Origin: JAVBSX01 sp051660685
GTDB lineage: Bacteria; Planctomycetota; Planctomycetia; Pirellulales; Thermoguttaceae
Direction: 5' to 3'
DNA length: 64,000 bases
Assembly: GCA_051660685.1 (NCBI GenBank)
Contig: JBOFQB010000051.1
Span: forward strand, 1 to 64,000
The notes under the pieces were generated by a model. The model was not told where the DNA came from. It saw nothing but the letters and a program-made list of their open reading frames with translations, and did not search any database. The position numbers and the translations under genes are program-made. The number at the start of each line of letters is the position of its first letter. Position 1 is the first letter of the stretch. Positions 50,563 to 59,118 of this stretch are shown here, one piece after another.

Positions 50563-52062
50563 TCAAACGAGTCCGTAGAGTTTTATTTTACGGTACAAGG
50601 TTCGTTCGCCAATTCCGAGAATTCGGGCCGCTTCTTCACGGTTTCCCCCCGTCATTTCGAGTGTTCCAACAATTAAAAGACGTTCGACCTCTTCCAGAGA
50701 ACGACCAATCAGCGAATCAAGCGAGTCGGGCGGGGTGTTTTGACTTGAAGTTGAAATGGAACCGGGCAAACGGGACGAACCAGACGAGTGAGATGAACCG
50801 GATAAACTCGACAAACTGGATGAATCAGAAGAACTGAAAAAACCGGGTGAAAGAAGTTCGTCCGGCTCAAGAAATTCATTTGGCAAATCATCCAAATCCA
50901 ATCGTTCGTCAATGTCAACGACGACCATACTTTCAACAACATTTCGGAGTTCCCGGACGTTGCCCGGCCAATTGTAAGCAAGCAACCGTTTGCGAGCAAC
51001 CGGCATGATCCCTTTGATCGTCTTGTGATTCTTCTTCGCAAACATTTTCACGAAGTAATCAAGTAAAATCGGAATGTCCCCAACCCGTTCCTGCAACGTC
51101 GGAATCCGAATCGTTATCACTTTCAGACGATGATAAAGGTCCTGTCGGAATCGCCCCGATTCAACCGCTTCTTCCAAATGTCGATTCGTTGCAGAAAGAA
51201 TGCGGACGTTGACTTTGATTGTTTCATTCGCGCCAACTCGTGTTATTTCACTGTTTTCAAGAACACGAAGGAGTTTGATCTGCGTTAACATCGGCATATC
51301 GCCGACTTCATCTAGGAAAATGGTCCCCCCATTTGCGTATTCAAACTTTCCAATTCGATCCGAAGAAGCATCTGTAAAAGCTCCTTTGACATGTCCGAAC
51401 AATTCACTCTCCAAAATGTTCTCACTCAGTGCAGCACAGTTCAGAGCAACAAACGGTTTGTTTTTTCTCGGACTATTTTGGTGTAAGGATTGCGCAAACA
51501 ATTCCTTGCCGGTTCCCGTTTCTCCTTGAATCAAAACAGTTGCGTCCGTTGGAGCAATTCGCCGCAACCGTTCTATGACTGCTAAAATTTGCGGAGATGC
51601 CCCAATAATTCCGTCAAAACCGAATTTTTCATCCAACCGTTGAGACAAATTCAGGTTAACCCGACGTAATCGGGAACTTTCGGCTGCTTTTTCAACAACC
51701 GTTCGGAGTTGCGCAAGATCAAGCGGTTTCTCCAGATAATTAAAAGCCCCTAATCTCATTGCTTCAACAGCGTGAACAATGGACGCATGTCCCGTCATAA
51801 GAATCACTTCTGTTTCATCAGAATAGTCCCGAACCGCTTGAAGAATTTTCATTCCACTTCTCGGTTGTTCCAGCATCATGTCGGAAACAACAACATCAAA
51901 AAAATGCGGCTGTTCGGCAATGATCCTGACCGCATCTTTCTGCGAAAAGACCAATCGGGAAATTCCCCCAATCTGTTCAAGTGCTTCTCCGACAATCTCA
52001 GCATGTGCCTGTTCGTCGTCAATCACCAATATATTAAGCGGCAGTTCGTTTTGTTCCGACAT
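50563..52062 (-). CDS. NtrC-type sigma-54-dependent response regulator
   Basis: A 499-residue regulator. Receiver domain residues 8-125 (ILVIDDEQAH, phospho-acceptor Asp in VVSDMMLEQPRSG near 60, Lys in YLEKPLDLAQ near 110); AAA+ domain about 145-385 with Walker A GETGTGKELFA, the sigma-54 contact loop GAFTDA and TIFLDEVGDMP; then a Ser-rich linker (about 405-435, DSSSLSSLSGSSHSSGSS) and a Fis-type helix-turn-helix (NREEAARILGIGERTLYRKI). It should activate sigma-54 promoters when phosphorylated. The cognate histidine kinase is not in the window. GAGG lies just before the ATG. Confidence 0.93.
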   Translation of the reverse strand: MSEQNELPLNILVIDDEQAHAEIVGEALEQIGGISRLVFSQKDAVRIIAEQPHFFDVVVSDMMLEQPRSGMKILQAVRDYSDETEVILMTGHASIVHAVEAMRLGAFNYLEKPLDLAQLRTVVEKAAESSRLRRVNLNLSQRLDEKFGFDGIIGASPQILAVIERLRRIAPTDATVLIQGETGTGKELFAQSLHQNSPRKNKPFVALNCAALSENILESELFGHVKGAFTDASSDRIGKFEYANGGTIFLDEVGDMPMLTQIKLLRVLENSEITRVGANETIKVNVRILSATNRHLEEAVESGRFRQDLYHRLKVITIRIPTLQERVGDIPILLDYFVKMFAKKNHKTIKGIMPVARKRLLAYNWPGNVRELRNVVESMVVVDIDERLDLDDLPNEFLEPDELLSPGFFSSSDSSSLSSLSGSSHSSGSSRLPGSISTSSQNTPPDSLDSLIGRSLEEVERLLIVGTLEMTGGNREEAARILGIGERTLYRKIKLYGLV

Positions 52063-52200
52063 TCCTCAATTCAGGTTGACAATCTTTTTATCATCAAAAG
52101 GAGTTTTTCACCTCGATCCGAAAGGACTCCCTTGTGTCTTATTTACAACAAATAAAGGAAGAAAAAACCTTTCTTCATTCGTACACAACAGGGAGAGGGG

Positions 52201-53250
52201 TCACTTTTTTGACAACTTTTCTTTTTCCATCCTTTTTCTTTTGCCTTTTTTTTCTCGTTTCTCTATCTTCACTTGTTTTTCCCGCTTCTCGTCTTTCTCT
52301 TCCCCGTTTTCTCCCTCTTCTTTTGGTCTCTTGAATTCCTGTCCCCCCAAATGATTCGCAAGAATGGATTTGTCCGTTTGAAATCGTGTCCAATCCAACG
52401 TGTCACTGTCACTCATGTCAATGTTAGATGGAACATGTTCACGATGCTTCATCAATCGTAGTTCAGAAGCAGGAAACATTTTGCGGGTCTGATCAGAAAA
52501 TTCAACACCAACTTTCTGCTGTAAAATTTCGTGAGAAATGACTTTAGCGAGACCGTCGGGGGTATGAACCCTTTTACCAATTCCGGGCAATTCCTCCTGC
52601 ATTTCCACATAAGTGTCAAATTCATAACGTAAGCAACATTTCAAACGACCACAACGACCGGAAATTTTGACCGGATCGAGAGTTGCTTTTTGCATTCTCG
52701 CCATTCTTAATGAAACGGGGGACATTGCGATCAAATAGGAGTTACAACAGACATCTCGTCCGCAATCACCAACATCAGCTAAGATTCGTGTTTCATCACG
52801 AGCACCAATCTGCCTCATTTCGATTCGGGTTTGAAATTCAGATGCTAAAACCTTGACCAGTTCCCGGAAATCGACCCGCGCATCTGCAACATAGTAGACA
52901 ATAATCCGTTCTCCGCCAAAAACATGTTCGAGACGAACAAGGCCCATCTCCATATTCATATCGCGTATAATTTTTTTACAACGATGAAATTCATTTTCTT
53001 CTTCAAGACGGATTCGTTTAAGCTGAACGGCATCTTCCCGAGTCATTATGCGGACAATCCGATCCTGCTCAAATCCCGGTTCCAGACGCGCAACAGCTTC
53101 TTCCGTTGCTTCACAAAGCACAACGCCCGTTTCAAGACCGCGACTTGTACGGACGATCACTTTTGTTCCAAGCGGGAATCGGTCATTTGTTGGAGCAACA
53201 AAGACACCTAAGCATCTCATTGCTCCATATCTCGCAATGTACTGACCCAT
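52201..53250 (-). CDS. ricT: RicT/PSP1 family protein
   Basis: A 349-residue cytoplasmic protein of the PSP1 C-terminal family (B. subtilis YaaT/RicT, part of the Y-complex that binds FeS clusters and affects mRNA processing and phosphorelay). Features: PLGTKVIVRTSRGLETGVVL near 30, IIVYYVADARVDFRELVKVL near 120, DVGDCGRDVCCNSYL near 158 and SGRCGRLKCCLRYE near 195 with the conserved cysteine pairs. The last 45 residues are a Lys/Glu tail (EKREKQVKIEKREKKGKRKR) beyond the family's usual end, perhaps for RNA binding. The symbol is given by family; the partner proteins RicA/RicF were not seen. Confidence 0.85.
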   Translation of the reverse strand: MGQYIARYGAMRCLGVFVAPTNDRFPLGTKVIVRTSRGLETGVVLCEATEEAVARLEPGFEQDRIVRIMTREDAVQLKRIRLEEENEFHRCKKIIRDMNMEMGLVRLEHVFGGERIIVYYVADARVDFRELVKVLASEFQTRIEMRQIGARDETRILADVGDCGRDVCCNSYLIAMSPVSLRMARMQKATLDPVKISGRCGRLKCCLRYEFDTYVEMQEELPGIGKRVHTPDGLAKVISHEILQQKVGVEFSDQTRKMFPASELRLMKHREHVPSNIDMSDSDTLDWTRFQTDKSILANHLGGQEFKRPKEEGENGEEKDEKREKQVKIEKREKKGKRKRMEKEKLSKK

Positions 53251-53291
53251 AATTAACGCATCATTCCTTATCCATAATATCCATAAATTCG

Positions 53292-53345
53292 GGACGGTTT
53301 GAAATTTACGACGCTGAACACGCAGAGTCTTTCAACGCAAGGTGC
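53292..53345. repeat. Dispersed GGACGG...GAACACGC repeat, copy 3
   Basis: GGACGGTTTGAAATTTACGA, then GCTGAACACGCAGAG and TTTCAACGCAAGG. It is close to the copies at 32952 and 9045 and lies just upstream of the minus-strand ricT gene. Confidence 0.5.
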
Positions 53346-53481
53346 TTACAAAATGTTAAAGCAACCGTCGATATAGGTTTTGGTCGACCTTTTTCAAGTT
53401 TCTCTCTGTTGAACCTTTTCTCCTGTTCTCCTACACTTTTTTCGGAACTCACACAGTAGGACAGTATACCCTAATTTCCCG

Positions 53482-54507
53482 TTAAGGTTGACGATAAACG
53501 GCCAAAATGTTTTCTGGGGGGACATCGGGTTGAAACAAATGAGCAGGCGCAAGAATGTATCCTCCATTTTTGCCCAAAACCTCGCAATACCGTTCTGATT
53601 CACGCCAAATTTTTTCCGGTTTTTCCTTAGTGAGCAAATGCTGCATGTCAATTCCTCCATGAAAACAGAGCCGATCTCCAAATTCACTTTTGAGCGTTTC
53701 AGGAACCATATTTCCAACCGGTTGAATCGGATCAAGAACGTCAACTCCCAGATCAATCAGTTCGGGAATAAACGGTCGGATACTTCCACAACTATGAAAG
53801 AGAACTTTAGCGTCGAGCGAATGAATATGATCGCACATTTCTTGAATGTAGGGGGCAATGAATTCGCGGAACATTTTGAGGGAGATGAGCGGACCTTTTT
53901 GACAACCGAGATCGCTAATCAGCAGAAACAGGTCAATTCGTCCCCGCGTCTTTTCAGCAGCCCGGGTGTAATCCTCCTTGTAAAAATCGGTAAATTTTCG
54001 CGCAAGAAAATGGACCCAATCGGGATGTTCAATCATGTCAACAAACATGTTTTCGAGACCGCGAACAAGAGCGGGCCGTTCCCAAATGTCGGCAAAACCG
54101 TAAAGCAACGCCCGGTCATTCCAACGTTGGACCAATTCGGGCAACCCGGAATAGTCAAATTGATCGGGATGCGGCCAATGAAATGCGGCAATCTCCTCTA
54201 ATGTTCGCGCATTCACAAGAGCTCCAGGAACGTCTTCCCGCATTTTGCCCCATTCCGTCATTCGATAGACATACTGTTCCCCCCAAAAATTCCGATACAA
54301 ACCCTCTTGAACCTGTCTTTCATCTGGTCCCGGCACTTCGAGCAACCGAATGTCAATGTCCAACTCCGTCAAAACCTCTTCCCGGTTGGAACAACCCATA
54401 TACTGCAACAACCGGTTCCAACTCGGCGACTCCGCCCAAAAATTTCGCGGCGTCCGATCCGGCGTTGTCCGTTCAATCGCTGCTAAGACCCGTTCTCGTG
54501 AATTCAT
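53482..54507 (-). CDS. Uroporphyrinogen decarboxylase family protein, second member
   Basis: A 341-residue protein of the URO-D superfamily: MNSRERVLAAIERTTPDRTP at the start, a segment with LISDLGCQKGPLISLKMFRE near 230, FHSCGSIRPFIPELIDLGVD near 265, VLDPIQPVGNMVPE and CFHGGIDMQHLL, ending with FQPDVPPENILAVY. Size is near HemE, but the SCGS and GGID patterns match the uncharacterised methyltransferase-like branch. ATG 54507 is chosen (GGAAG upstream); it follows the rsgA stop by 22 bp, so the two are probably co-transcribed. Substrate unknown. Confidence 0.8.
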   Translation of the reverse strand: MNSRERVLAAIERTTPDRTPRNFWAESPSWNRLLQYMGCSNREEVLTELDIDIRLLEVPGPDERQVQEGLYRNFWGEQYVYRMTEWGKMREDVPGALVNARTLEEIAAFHWPHPDQFDYSGLPELVQRWNDRALLYGFADIWERPALVRGLENMFVDMIEHPDWVHFLARKFTDFYKEDYTRAAEKTRGRIDLFLLISDLGCQKGPLISLKMFREFIAPYIQEMCDHIHSLDAKVLFHSCGSIRPFIPELIDLGVDVLDPIQPVGNMVPETLKSEFGDRLCFHGGIDMQHLLTKEKPEKIWRESERYCEVLGKNGGYILAPAHLFQPDVPPENILAVYRQP

Positions 54508-54529
54508 TGCGTTCTTCCTTCCGATTATT

Positions 54530-55984
54530 TCAAACATTGGGCCGCTCAACTTTTGGTTCACGCAATGAAACAAAACTCTCATATCGTCGCATGTCAACAC
54601 GACCATCTGCAGCCGCATTTTTTACCGCGCAATCCATTTCATAAGTGTGTGTACAATTGGGAAAATGACAATGATTTTCATAGGGGCGCAAATCACGATA
54701 AAACCCCAAAACCTCTTCGGGAATAATATTCCAAAGCATGAACTGTCGAATTCCAGGTGTATCGACGACATACCCCCCAAAAGACAGTCGCAACAATTCC
54801 GCCGTTGTCGTCGTATGTGTTCCTTTCCCGGATTCATGACTGATTTCCCCGACTCGTAAAGCAAGTCCTGGTTCCAGACTGTTAAGGAGCGAGGATTTTC
54901 CGACCCCACTTTGTCCGGTCAAAACACTTTCCCGATTTTGCAACACCCGCTTGAGACGTTCGATCCCAAATCCCGTTGTTGCACTGACCGTTAAAACAGT
55001 GTATCCCATTTGAGCGTAAACGCCAATAAGTGGTTGCAATTCAGCCGGATTGACCAGATCAATTTTGTTAATACAGATAATGGGCCGGATTCCCGACCGT
55101 TCGGAAGTGACAAGAATCCGGTCAATCAGGTTCGGTTTCAAGGGCGGTTCAGCTGCACTTGCGACAATGACTGCCTGATCGACGTTCGTCACAATAAGCT
55201 GTTTACGATGCTTACTCATTCTCGAAAGAGCCCCGGTTCTTGGTTCAACCCGTTCAATAATTCCTTCTGCAACCGAAGTATTTTTCCCCGATCCTTCATT
55301 CTTTTCAAACTCTACATTCTGCTCTTGTTTTGTATTCCTTTTTATTCCTCTTTTTTTATCTATCTCTCCATTTTTCGCCGATCCACTATTCTTTTTTGAT
55401 TCTCCATTCTGCCTGTTTTTCTCCGAATTGTGTTGATTTTGGGGTTGCGAGGAAGGAAGAGGTTGCGAATCACAAACATCTGGTTCTACGAAACGGTCGT
55501 TTTGCGGCGATTCGCGGAATAAAACCCGGTCTCCTGCAACGACAACGTGTCGTTGATCGGTTGACATCGTTTTCAGCAACCGTCGGGTAATACATTGAAA
55601 AATATTGCCGTTTTCATCTTCGACGAAACTGTTCAAACCGTGAACGCGGAGAACGCGACCTAAACGGCATTTCGAGGGGTCAAACGAAGTGAGTGACTCG
55701 AAACCGAGATCATCGTTTTTGTCCATTTTATCTGACTTATCTGACTTATCTGACGGTAAAGAGTCCGTCATAATTGTTCGACGTCGAACCAAATCACCTT
55801 TTCCGCTGATCCGCTCTTCCCGAATCGGGTCTTGTTCTTCAAAACCATGTTCCTCAAATTCCCGAGTCCAATTCGTCAATCGTGTCCGTTGATTCCGGTT
55901 TTTTCGGAAATCAACACGCTGTTTCTTTCCTTTACCTCCCCTATTTTCACTGTTTTCTGTGTTTTCCCTATTTTCTGGCGACAT
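54530..55984 (-). CDS. rsgA: Ribosome small-subunit GTPase RsgA
   Basis: A 484-residue circularly permuted GTPase that checks late 30S maturation. An OB fold (about residues 105-250) is split by a Lys/Asn/Glu-rich insert (about 185-240, NSEKNRQNGESKKNSGSAKN). The GTPase has ICINKIDL (G4) near 305, GQSGVGKSSLLNSL (G1) near 360, GTHTTTTAELL (G2) and VDTPGIRQF (G3), followed by the zinc motif CHFPNCTHTYEMDC near 445. The N terminus is about 100 residues longer than usual and includes SDKSDKSDKMDKND, coded by a 9-bp tandem repeat near 55729-55755. Confidence 0.93.
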   Translation of the reverse strand: MSPENRENTENSENRGGKGKKQRVDFRKNRNQRTRLTNWTREFEEHGFEEQDPIREERISGKGDLVRRRTIMTDSLPSDKSDKSDKMDKNDDLGFESLTSFDPSKCRLGRVLRVHGLNSFVEDENGNIFQCITRRLLKTMSTDQRHVVVAGDRVLFRESPQNDRFVEPDVCDSQPLPSSQPQNQHNSEKNRQNGESKKNSGSAKNGEIDKKRGIKRNTKQEQNVEFEKNEGSGKNTSVAEGIIERVEPRTGALSRMSKHRKQLIVTNVDQAVIVASAAEPPLKPNLIDRILVTSERSGIRPIICINKIDLVNPAELQPLIGVYAQMGYTVLTVSATTGFGIERLKRVLQNRESVLTGQSGVGKSSLLNSLEPGLALRVGEISHESGKGTHTTTTAELLRLSFGGYVVDTPGIRQFMLWNIIPEEVLGFYRDLRPYENHCHFPNCTHTYEMDCAVKNAAADGRVDMRRYESFVSLREPKVERPNV

Positions 55985-56185
55985 GGATTATTGATAAACG
56001 AACGACGTACAAAACAACAACATTCATTCGCACATTGTATCTCCTCAATCGAGTTCTTCCAGTTCTCCTTCAACAATAATCCGCAACGACCCGTCCTTTA
56101 CGTTCCCCCAATCTCTGCTAGAATAATCAGGTTGGGTTTTTGACCTTTTGGTCAACTCCTCAAAAGAAAAAGGTTGAACCGCGTC

Positions 56186-56213
56186 TTGACGTGTGAAGTA
56201 TTAGAAGTATTTT
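56186..56213 (+). promoter_or_regulatory. Predicted sigma-70 type promoter of the small basic protein and fabZ
   Basis: TTGACG (56186-56191), a 16-bp spacer and TATTTT (56208-56213), 41 bp before the ATG at 56255. Both boxes are imperfect. Confidence 0.45.
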
Positions 56214-56254
56214 TGGAAACCAACCCTGAATTCGTAATCCTTTGGGAGAATAAT

Positions 56255-56353
56255 ATGTCAAAAACAACTCGTCTTATCAAGAAATCCAATCACGGAAAAC
56301 GCCCCTCTTGTGCAAAAGCACGTCGTGCAAAGCGTCGCTTGGTCCGAACCTGA
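56255..56353 (+). CDS. 32-residue basic protein
   Basis: A very short gene translating to MSKTTRLIKKSNHGKRPSCA followed by KARRAKRRLVRT: 14 Lys/Arg of 32 residues, one His and one Cys, no hydrophobic segment. GGGAG lies six bases upstream of the ATG and a promoter-like pair lies 41 bp further up. Such tiny basic proteins are commonly ribosomal or rRNA-associated; I infer this but did not match it to a named ribosomal protein (it is not L34, L36 or Thx by eye). It precedes fabZ by 111 bp on the same strand. Confidence 0.65.
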   Translation: MSKTTRLIKKSNHGKRPSCAKARRAKRRLVRT

Positions 56354-56464
56354 TTAATTCTCTCCGTTAACGGCTTTTCTACAACTGTTTTTCCACAAAA
56401 TTGCATTTGATTGTTCTGGAGGAGGTCAAACCTCAACAATCATTCCAACGCTAACCGTCGCAGA

Positions 56465-56959
56465 ATGAGTATCAAGTCCTACCTCGTTGATCCGTCTCTT
56501 TACGACCTGGATAAACCAATCGTCGGTGTTGACGAGGTACGCAAGTACATTCCTCAACGTCATGAAATGGAGCTGCTTCAGTCCATTGTTTACGATGATT
56601 ATGAAAATAAGGCTTGCGTCGGTTGTAAAGATATTACCGATCAGGAATTTTGGGTCCGGGGACATATGCCCGGTTTTGCACTTATGCCCGGCGTTCTGAT
56701 TTGTGAGGTTGCAGCTCAATTGGCGACGTTTTTCATTGCGTATCATGGGCTAATGACCAACTCAATCATTGGTCTTGCAGGACTCCAAGATGTCCGTTTT
56801 CGCGGTTTTGTCCGACCGGGAGACCGACTTGTGATGCAAGCCAAATTGTTGCATCATCGAAAAATTCTTATCACTGCCAACTTTCAAGGTCTGGTCAACG
56901 ACAATATTGTTTGTGAAGGAATCATCAAGGGTGTTCCGCTTGAACTGGACCCCTCGTAA
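56465..56959 (+). CDS. fabZ: 3-hydroxyacyl-ACP dehydratase FabZ-like
   Basis: A 164-residue hot-dog-fold enzyme that dehydrates 3-hydroxyacyl-ACP in fatty-acid elongation. The catalytic His lies in WVRGHMPGFALMPGVL and the catalytic Glu in ICEVAAQLATF, both near residues 65-85. The usual LPHRYPF motif reads IPQRHEMELL, a change in a structural rather than catalytic stretch, and a common look in planctomycete FabZ-like proteins (recalled, not searched). ATG 56465 starts the conserved protein. No other fab genes are near. Confidence 0.85.
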   Translation: MSIKSYLVDPSLYDLDKPIVGVDEVRKYIPQRHEMELLQSIVYDDYENKACVGCKDITDQEFWVRGHMPGFALMPGVLICEVAAQLATFFIAYHGLMTNSIIGLAGLQDVRFRGFVRPGDRLVMQAKLLHHRKILITANFQGLVNDNIVCEGIIKGVPLELDPS

Positions 56960-57181
56960 TAATCAGTCCTTTTTAGCAGCGTCTTTATTAACCGTGTTTT
57001 TTTTAACGGCGTATTGTTGAACAGGGTCTTGCAATCGGACGGTCATTATCCGATAATCCGGGTTAGGTCTTGGGATCAATTGGCACTTTCGGCTGATGTC
57101 GTTCCTGAGTGTTCTGCTTTGTATCCCGTAATCGTTTTATCAAAAATTCATCCTCCTTCATAATCTAACCCCTTTCATAAC

Positions 57182-58054
57182 ATGAAAAGACGTGATTTTC
57201 TCCGAACCAGTTTGGCAACAGCAGCCGCGATTTCTCTTCCTTTGGGCCGGTCGTATGGTGCAGCCCAACAAACGAAGGTCCTGTATTTTACGAATTCAGC
57301 CGGTTTCGAGCATGATCCGGTCAAAATCAGACGACGAACAAAGTTGAGCGTTTCTGATGAAGCACTGAAGAAACTCGGTGATGAAAACGGTGTCGAAGTT
57401 GTCTGCACAAAAGACGGAAAAGTTTTTGACGGTGATTTGTCCCAATACAGCTGTATTGCGTTTTACACAAGCGGAGATTTGCTGACGGGGGATAATGCAA
57501 TGTCGGCAGAAGGAAAGAAAAAATTTCTCGATGCAATCAACGGGGGAGTCGGTTTTGTTGCATTTCATGCAGCGACAGATACTTGGCGAACAGCGGGACC
57601 TCCGTTTGAGAATCAGGAAAATGTTGACCCTTATATTCGCATGTTGGGTGCTGAGTTTATTTCACATGGACCGCAACAGGACGCGATCATGAAGATTTCG
57701 CAACCGGCTGAACTTCCTTGGTTGAAGTCGAAAGGGGAATCGTTCAAATATTTTGATGAATGGTATGCACTGAAGAATTTTAACAAGGATATGCACGTTA
57801 TTTTGACGCAGGAAACAGCGGGAATGCAAGGAGGGGAGTATCAAAGACCGCCGTTTCCGGCGACATGGGCGAGACGACAGGGAGCAGGTCGGGTTCTCTT
57901 CACGTCAATGGGACACCGCAATGAATTCTGGAATGATGCGAACATGATGGATTTTGTCCGGGACTGTTTTGCGTGGAGTATGGGCGAATTTGACATGGAT
58001 TTAACGCCGAACATTGACAAGGTTGCGCCGAATGCTTCAATACTCAAGTCGTAA
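57182..58054 (+). CDS. Tat-exported ThuA-domain protein
   Basis: A 290-residue protein with a twin-arginine signal (MKRRDFLRTSLATAAAISLP, ending RSYGA). The mature part is a ThuA (trehalose-utilisation-like) domain with a class-I glutamine-amidotransferase-like fold: VLYFTNSAGFEHDP near 33, IAFYTSGDL near 90, GVGFVAFHAATDTWR near 120, GAEFISHGPQQ near 155 and GRVLFTSMGHRNEFW near 240. These proteins are very common in planctomycetes and are linked to carbohydrate use, with no proven reaction in most. It stands alone, with a hairpin after the stop. Confidence 0.88.
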   Translation: MKRRDFLRTSLATAAAISLPLGRSYGAAQQTKVLYFTNSAGFEHDPVKIRRRTKLSVSDEALKKLGDENGVEVVCTKDGKVFDGDLSQYSCIAFYTSGDLLTGDNAMSAEGKKKFLDAINGGVGFVAFHAATDTWRTAGPPFENQENVDPYIRMLGAEFISHGPQQDAIMKISQPAELPWLKSKGESFKYFDEWYALKNFNKDMHVILTQETAGMQGGEYQRPPFPATWARRQGAGRVLFTSMGHRNEFWNDANMMDFVRDCFAWSMGEFDMDLTPNIDKVAPNASILKS

Positions 58055-58057
58055 GGG

Positions 58058-58075
58058 ATGATCGTTGACGATCAT
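58058..58075. promoter_or_regulatory. Palindrome ATGATCGT-TG-ACGATCAT before the restriction-modification pair
   Basis: An 8-bp perfect inverted repeat with a 2-base centre, right after the ThuA gene and 32 bp upstream of the methyltransferase ATG. It could be an operator (some methyltransferases or C proteins repress their own genes) or a weak terminator without T-tract. Confidence 0.4.
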
Positions 58076-58107
58076 TGACACATAAGGTGACTGAACGGAA
58101 AGGGAAG

Positions 58108-59118
58108 ATGCAAAAACAAGCGAATACCGTCAACATTTCTCGTAAGAAGTCGGGACGTAATCAGTCTGTTGACAACATGTTCCCTATGATGCGAAAAGGT
58201 GGAACTAAGTTTGTTGTTGAAAGGGCGAACCCGGGGTCTTCAACACAGGACCTGAATTCACCTTGCCGTTATTATCAGCACCCTAACGGAATGTTAGGGT
58301 TGGGTGATTGTATCAAATGGATGCAGTCTTTACCGTCTGAATCGGTCGATCTTGTTTTTGCCGATCCTCCTTACAACCTCAAAAAAGCAGATTGGGATTG
58401 TTTTGAAAGTCACTGTCAATACGTTGATTGGTCGCTTTTGTGGATTCAAGAAGCATCACGTTTGCTCAAACCGGACGGAACACTTTATGTTTGCGGGTTT
58501 TCAGAGATCATCGCTGATTTGAAATTGCCCGCAATGAAATTTTTCAAAGCATGTCGTTGGATTATCTGGCATTATAAGAACAAAGCCAATTTGGGGAATG
58601 ATTGGGGCCGATCTCACGAAAGTATTTTACATTTTCGAAAGGGCAGGAAGCCCCGATTTAACATCGATTTGGTCCGTATTCCCTATTCTGAACATACACT
58701 TAAGTATCCCTCACATCCTCAAGCCGAATCCAGTCAATACGGTCGGGATAAAGGAAAAAGTCCTGTTTGGGAACCGAATCCAAATGGGGCAAAACCGAAA
58801 GATGTTATTGAAATTCCGACAACGTGCAACGGGATGCACGAAAAGACCCCTCATCCAACCCAAAAACCCGAAGAGCTTCTTCGGCGTATTATTCTGGCGT
58901 CTTCAAATGAGGGCGATGTCATTTTAGACCCTTTTCTGGGATCAGGGACGACGGTTGTTTGTGCGGAACAACTGAATCGCAAATGGTTGGGGTGTGACAC
59001 ATCTTCCGAATACTTGAACTGGGCAATTGAACGAATCGAGTTGGTCGAGGACTGGTCGATTGAACAATGGATTTCGTATGATTTTGACAACCTCAAACGG
59101 CGCAATTCTATCCGATGA
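58108..59118 (+). CDS. Site-specific DNA methyltransferase (beta-type)
   Basis: A 336-residue N6-adenine or N4-cytosine methyltransferase. The order of motifs is catalytic DPPYNLKK (near 88), then the target part, then the AdoMet-binding DPFLGSGTTVVCAEQLNRKW near 280, which is the beta class; HPTQKPEELLRRII is the motif X helix before it. The DPPY motif favours N6-adenine, not proven. The first 60 residues form a basic extension. The stop overlaps the next ATG by four bases (ATGA), so it is translationally coupled to a probable restriction enzyme. ATG 58108 is used; TTG 58075 and GTG 58087 are alternatives. Confidence 0.88.
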   Translation: MQKQANTVNISRKKSGRNQSVDNMFPMMRKGGTKFVVERANPGSSTQDLNSPCRYYQHPNGMLGLGDCIKWMQSLPSESVDLVFADPPYNLKKADWDCFESHCQYVDWSLLWIQEASRLLKPDGTLYVCGFSEIIADLKLPAMKFFKACRWIIWHYKNKANLGNDWGRSHESILHFRKGRKPRFNIDLVRIPYSEHTLKYPSHPQAESSQYGRDKGKSPVWEPNPNGAKPKDVIEIPTTCNGMHEKTPHPTQKPEELLRRIILASSNEGDVILDPFLGSGTTVVCAEQLNRKWLGCDTSSEYLNWAIERIELVEDWSIEQWISYDFDNLKRRNSIR

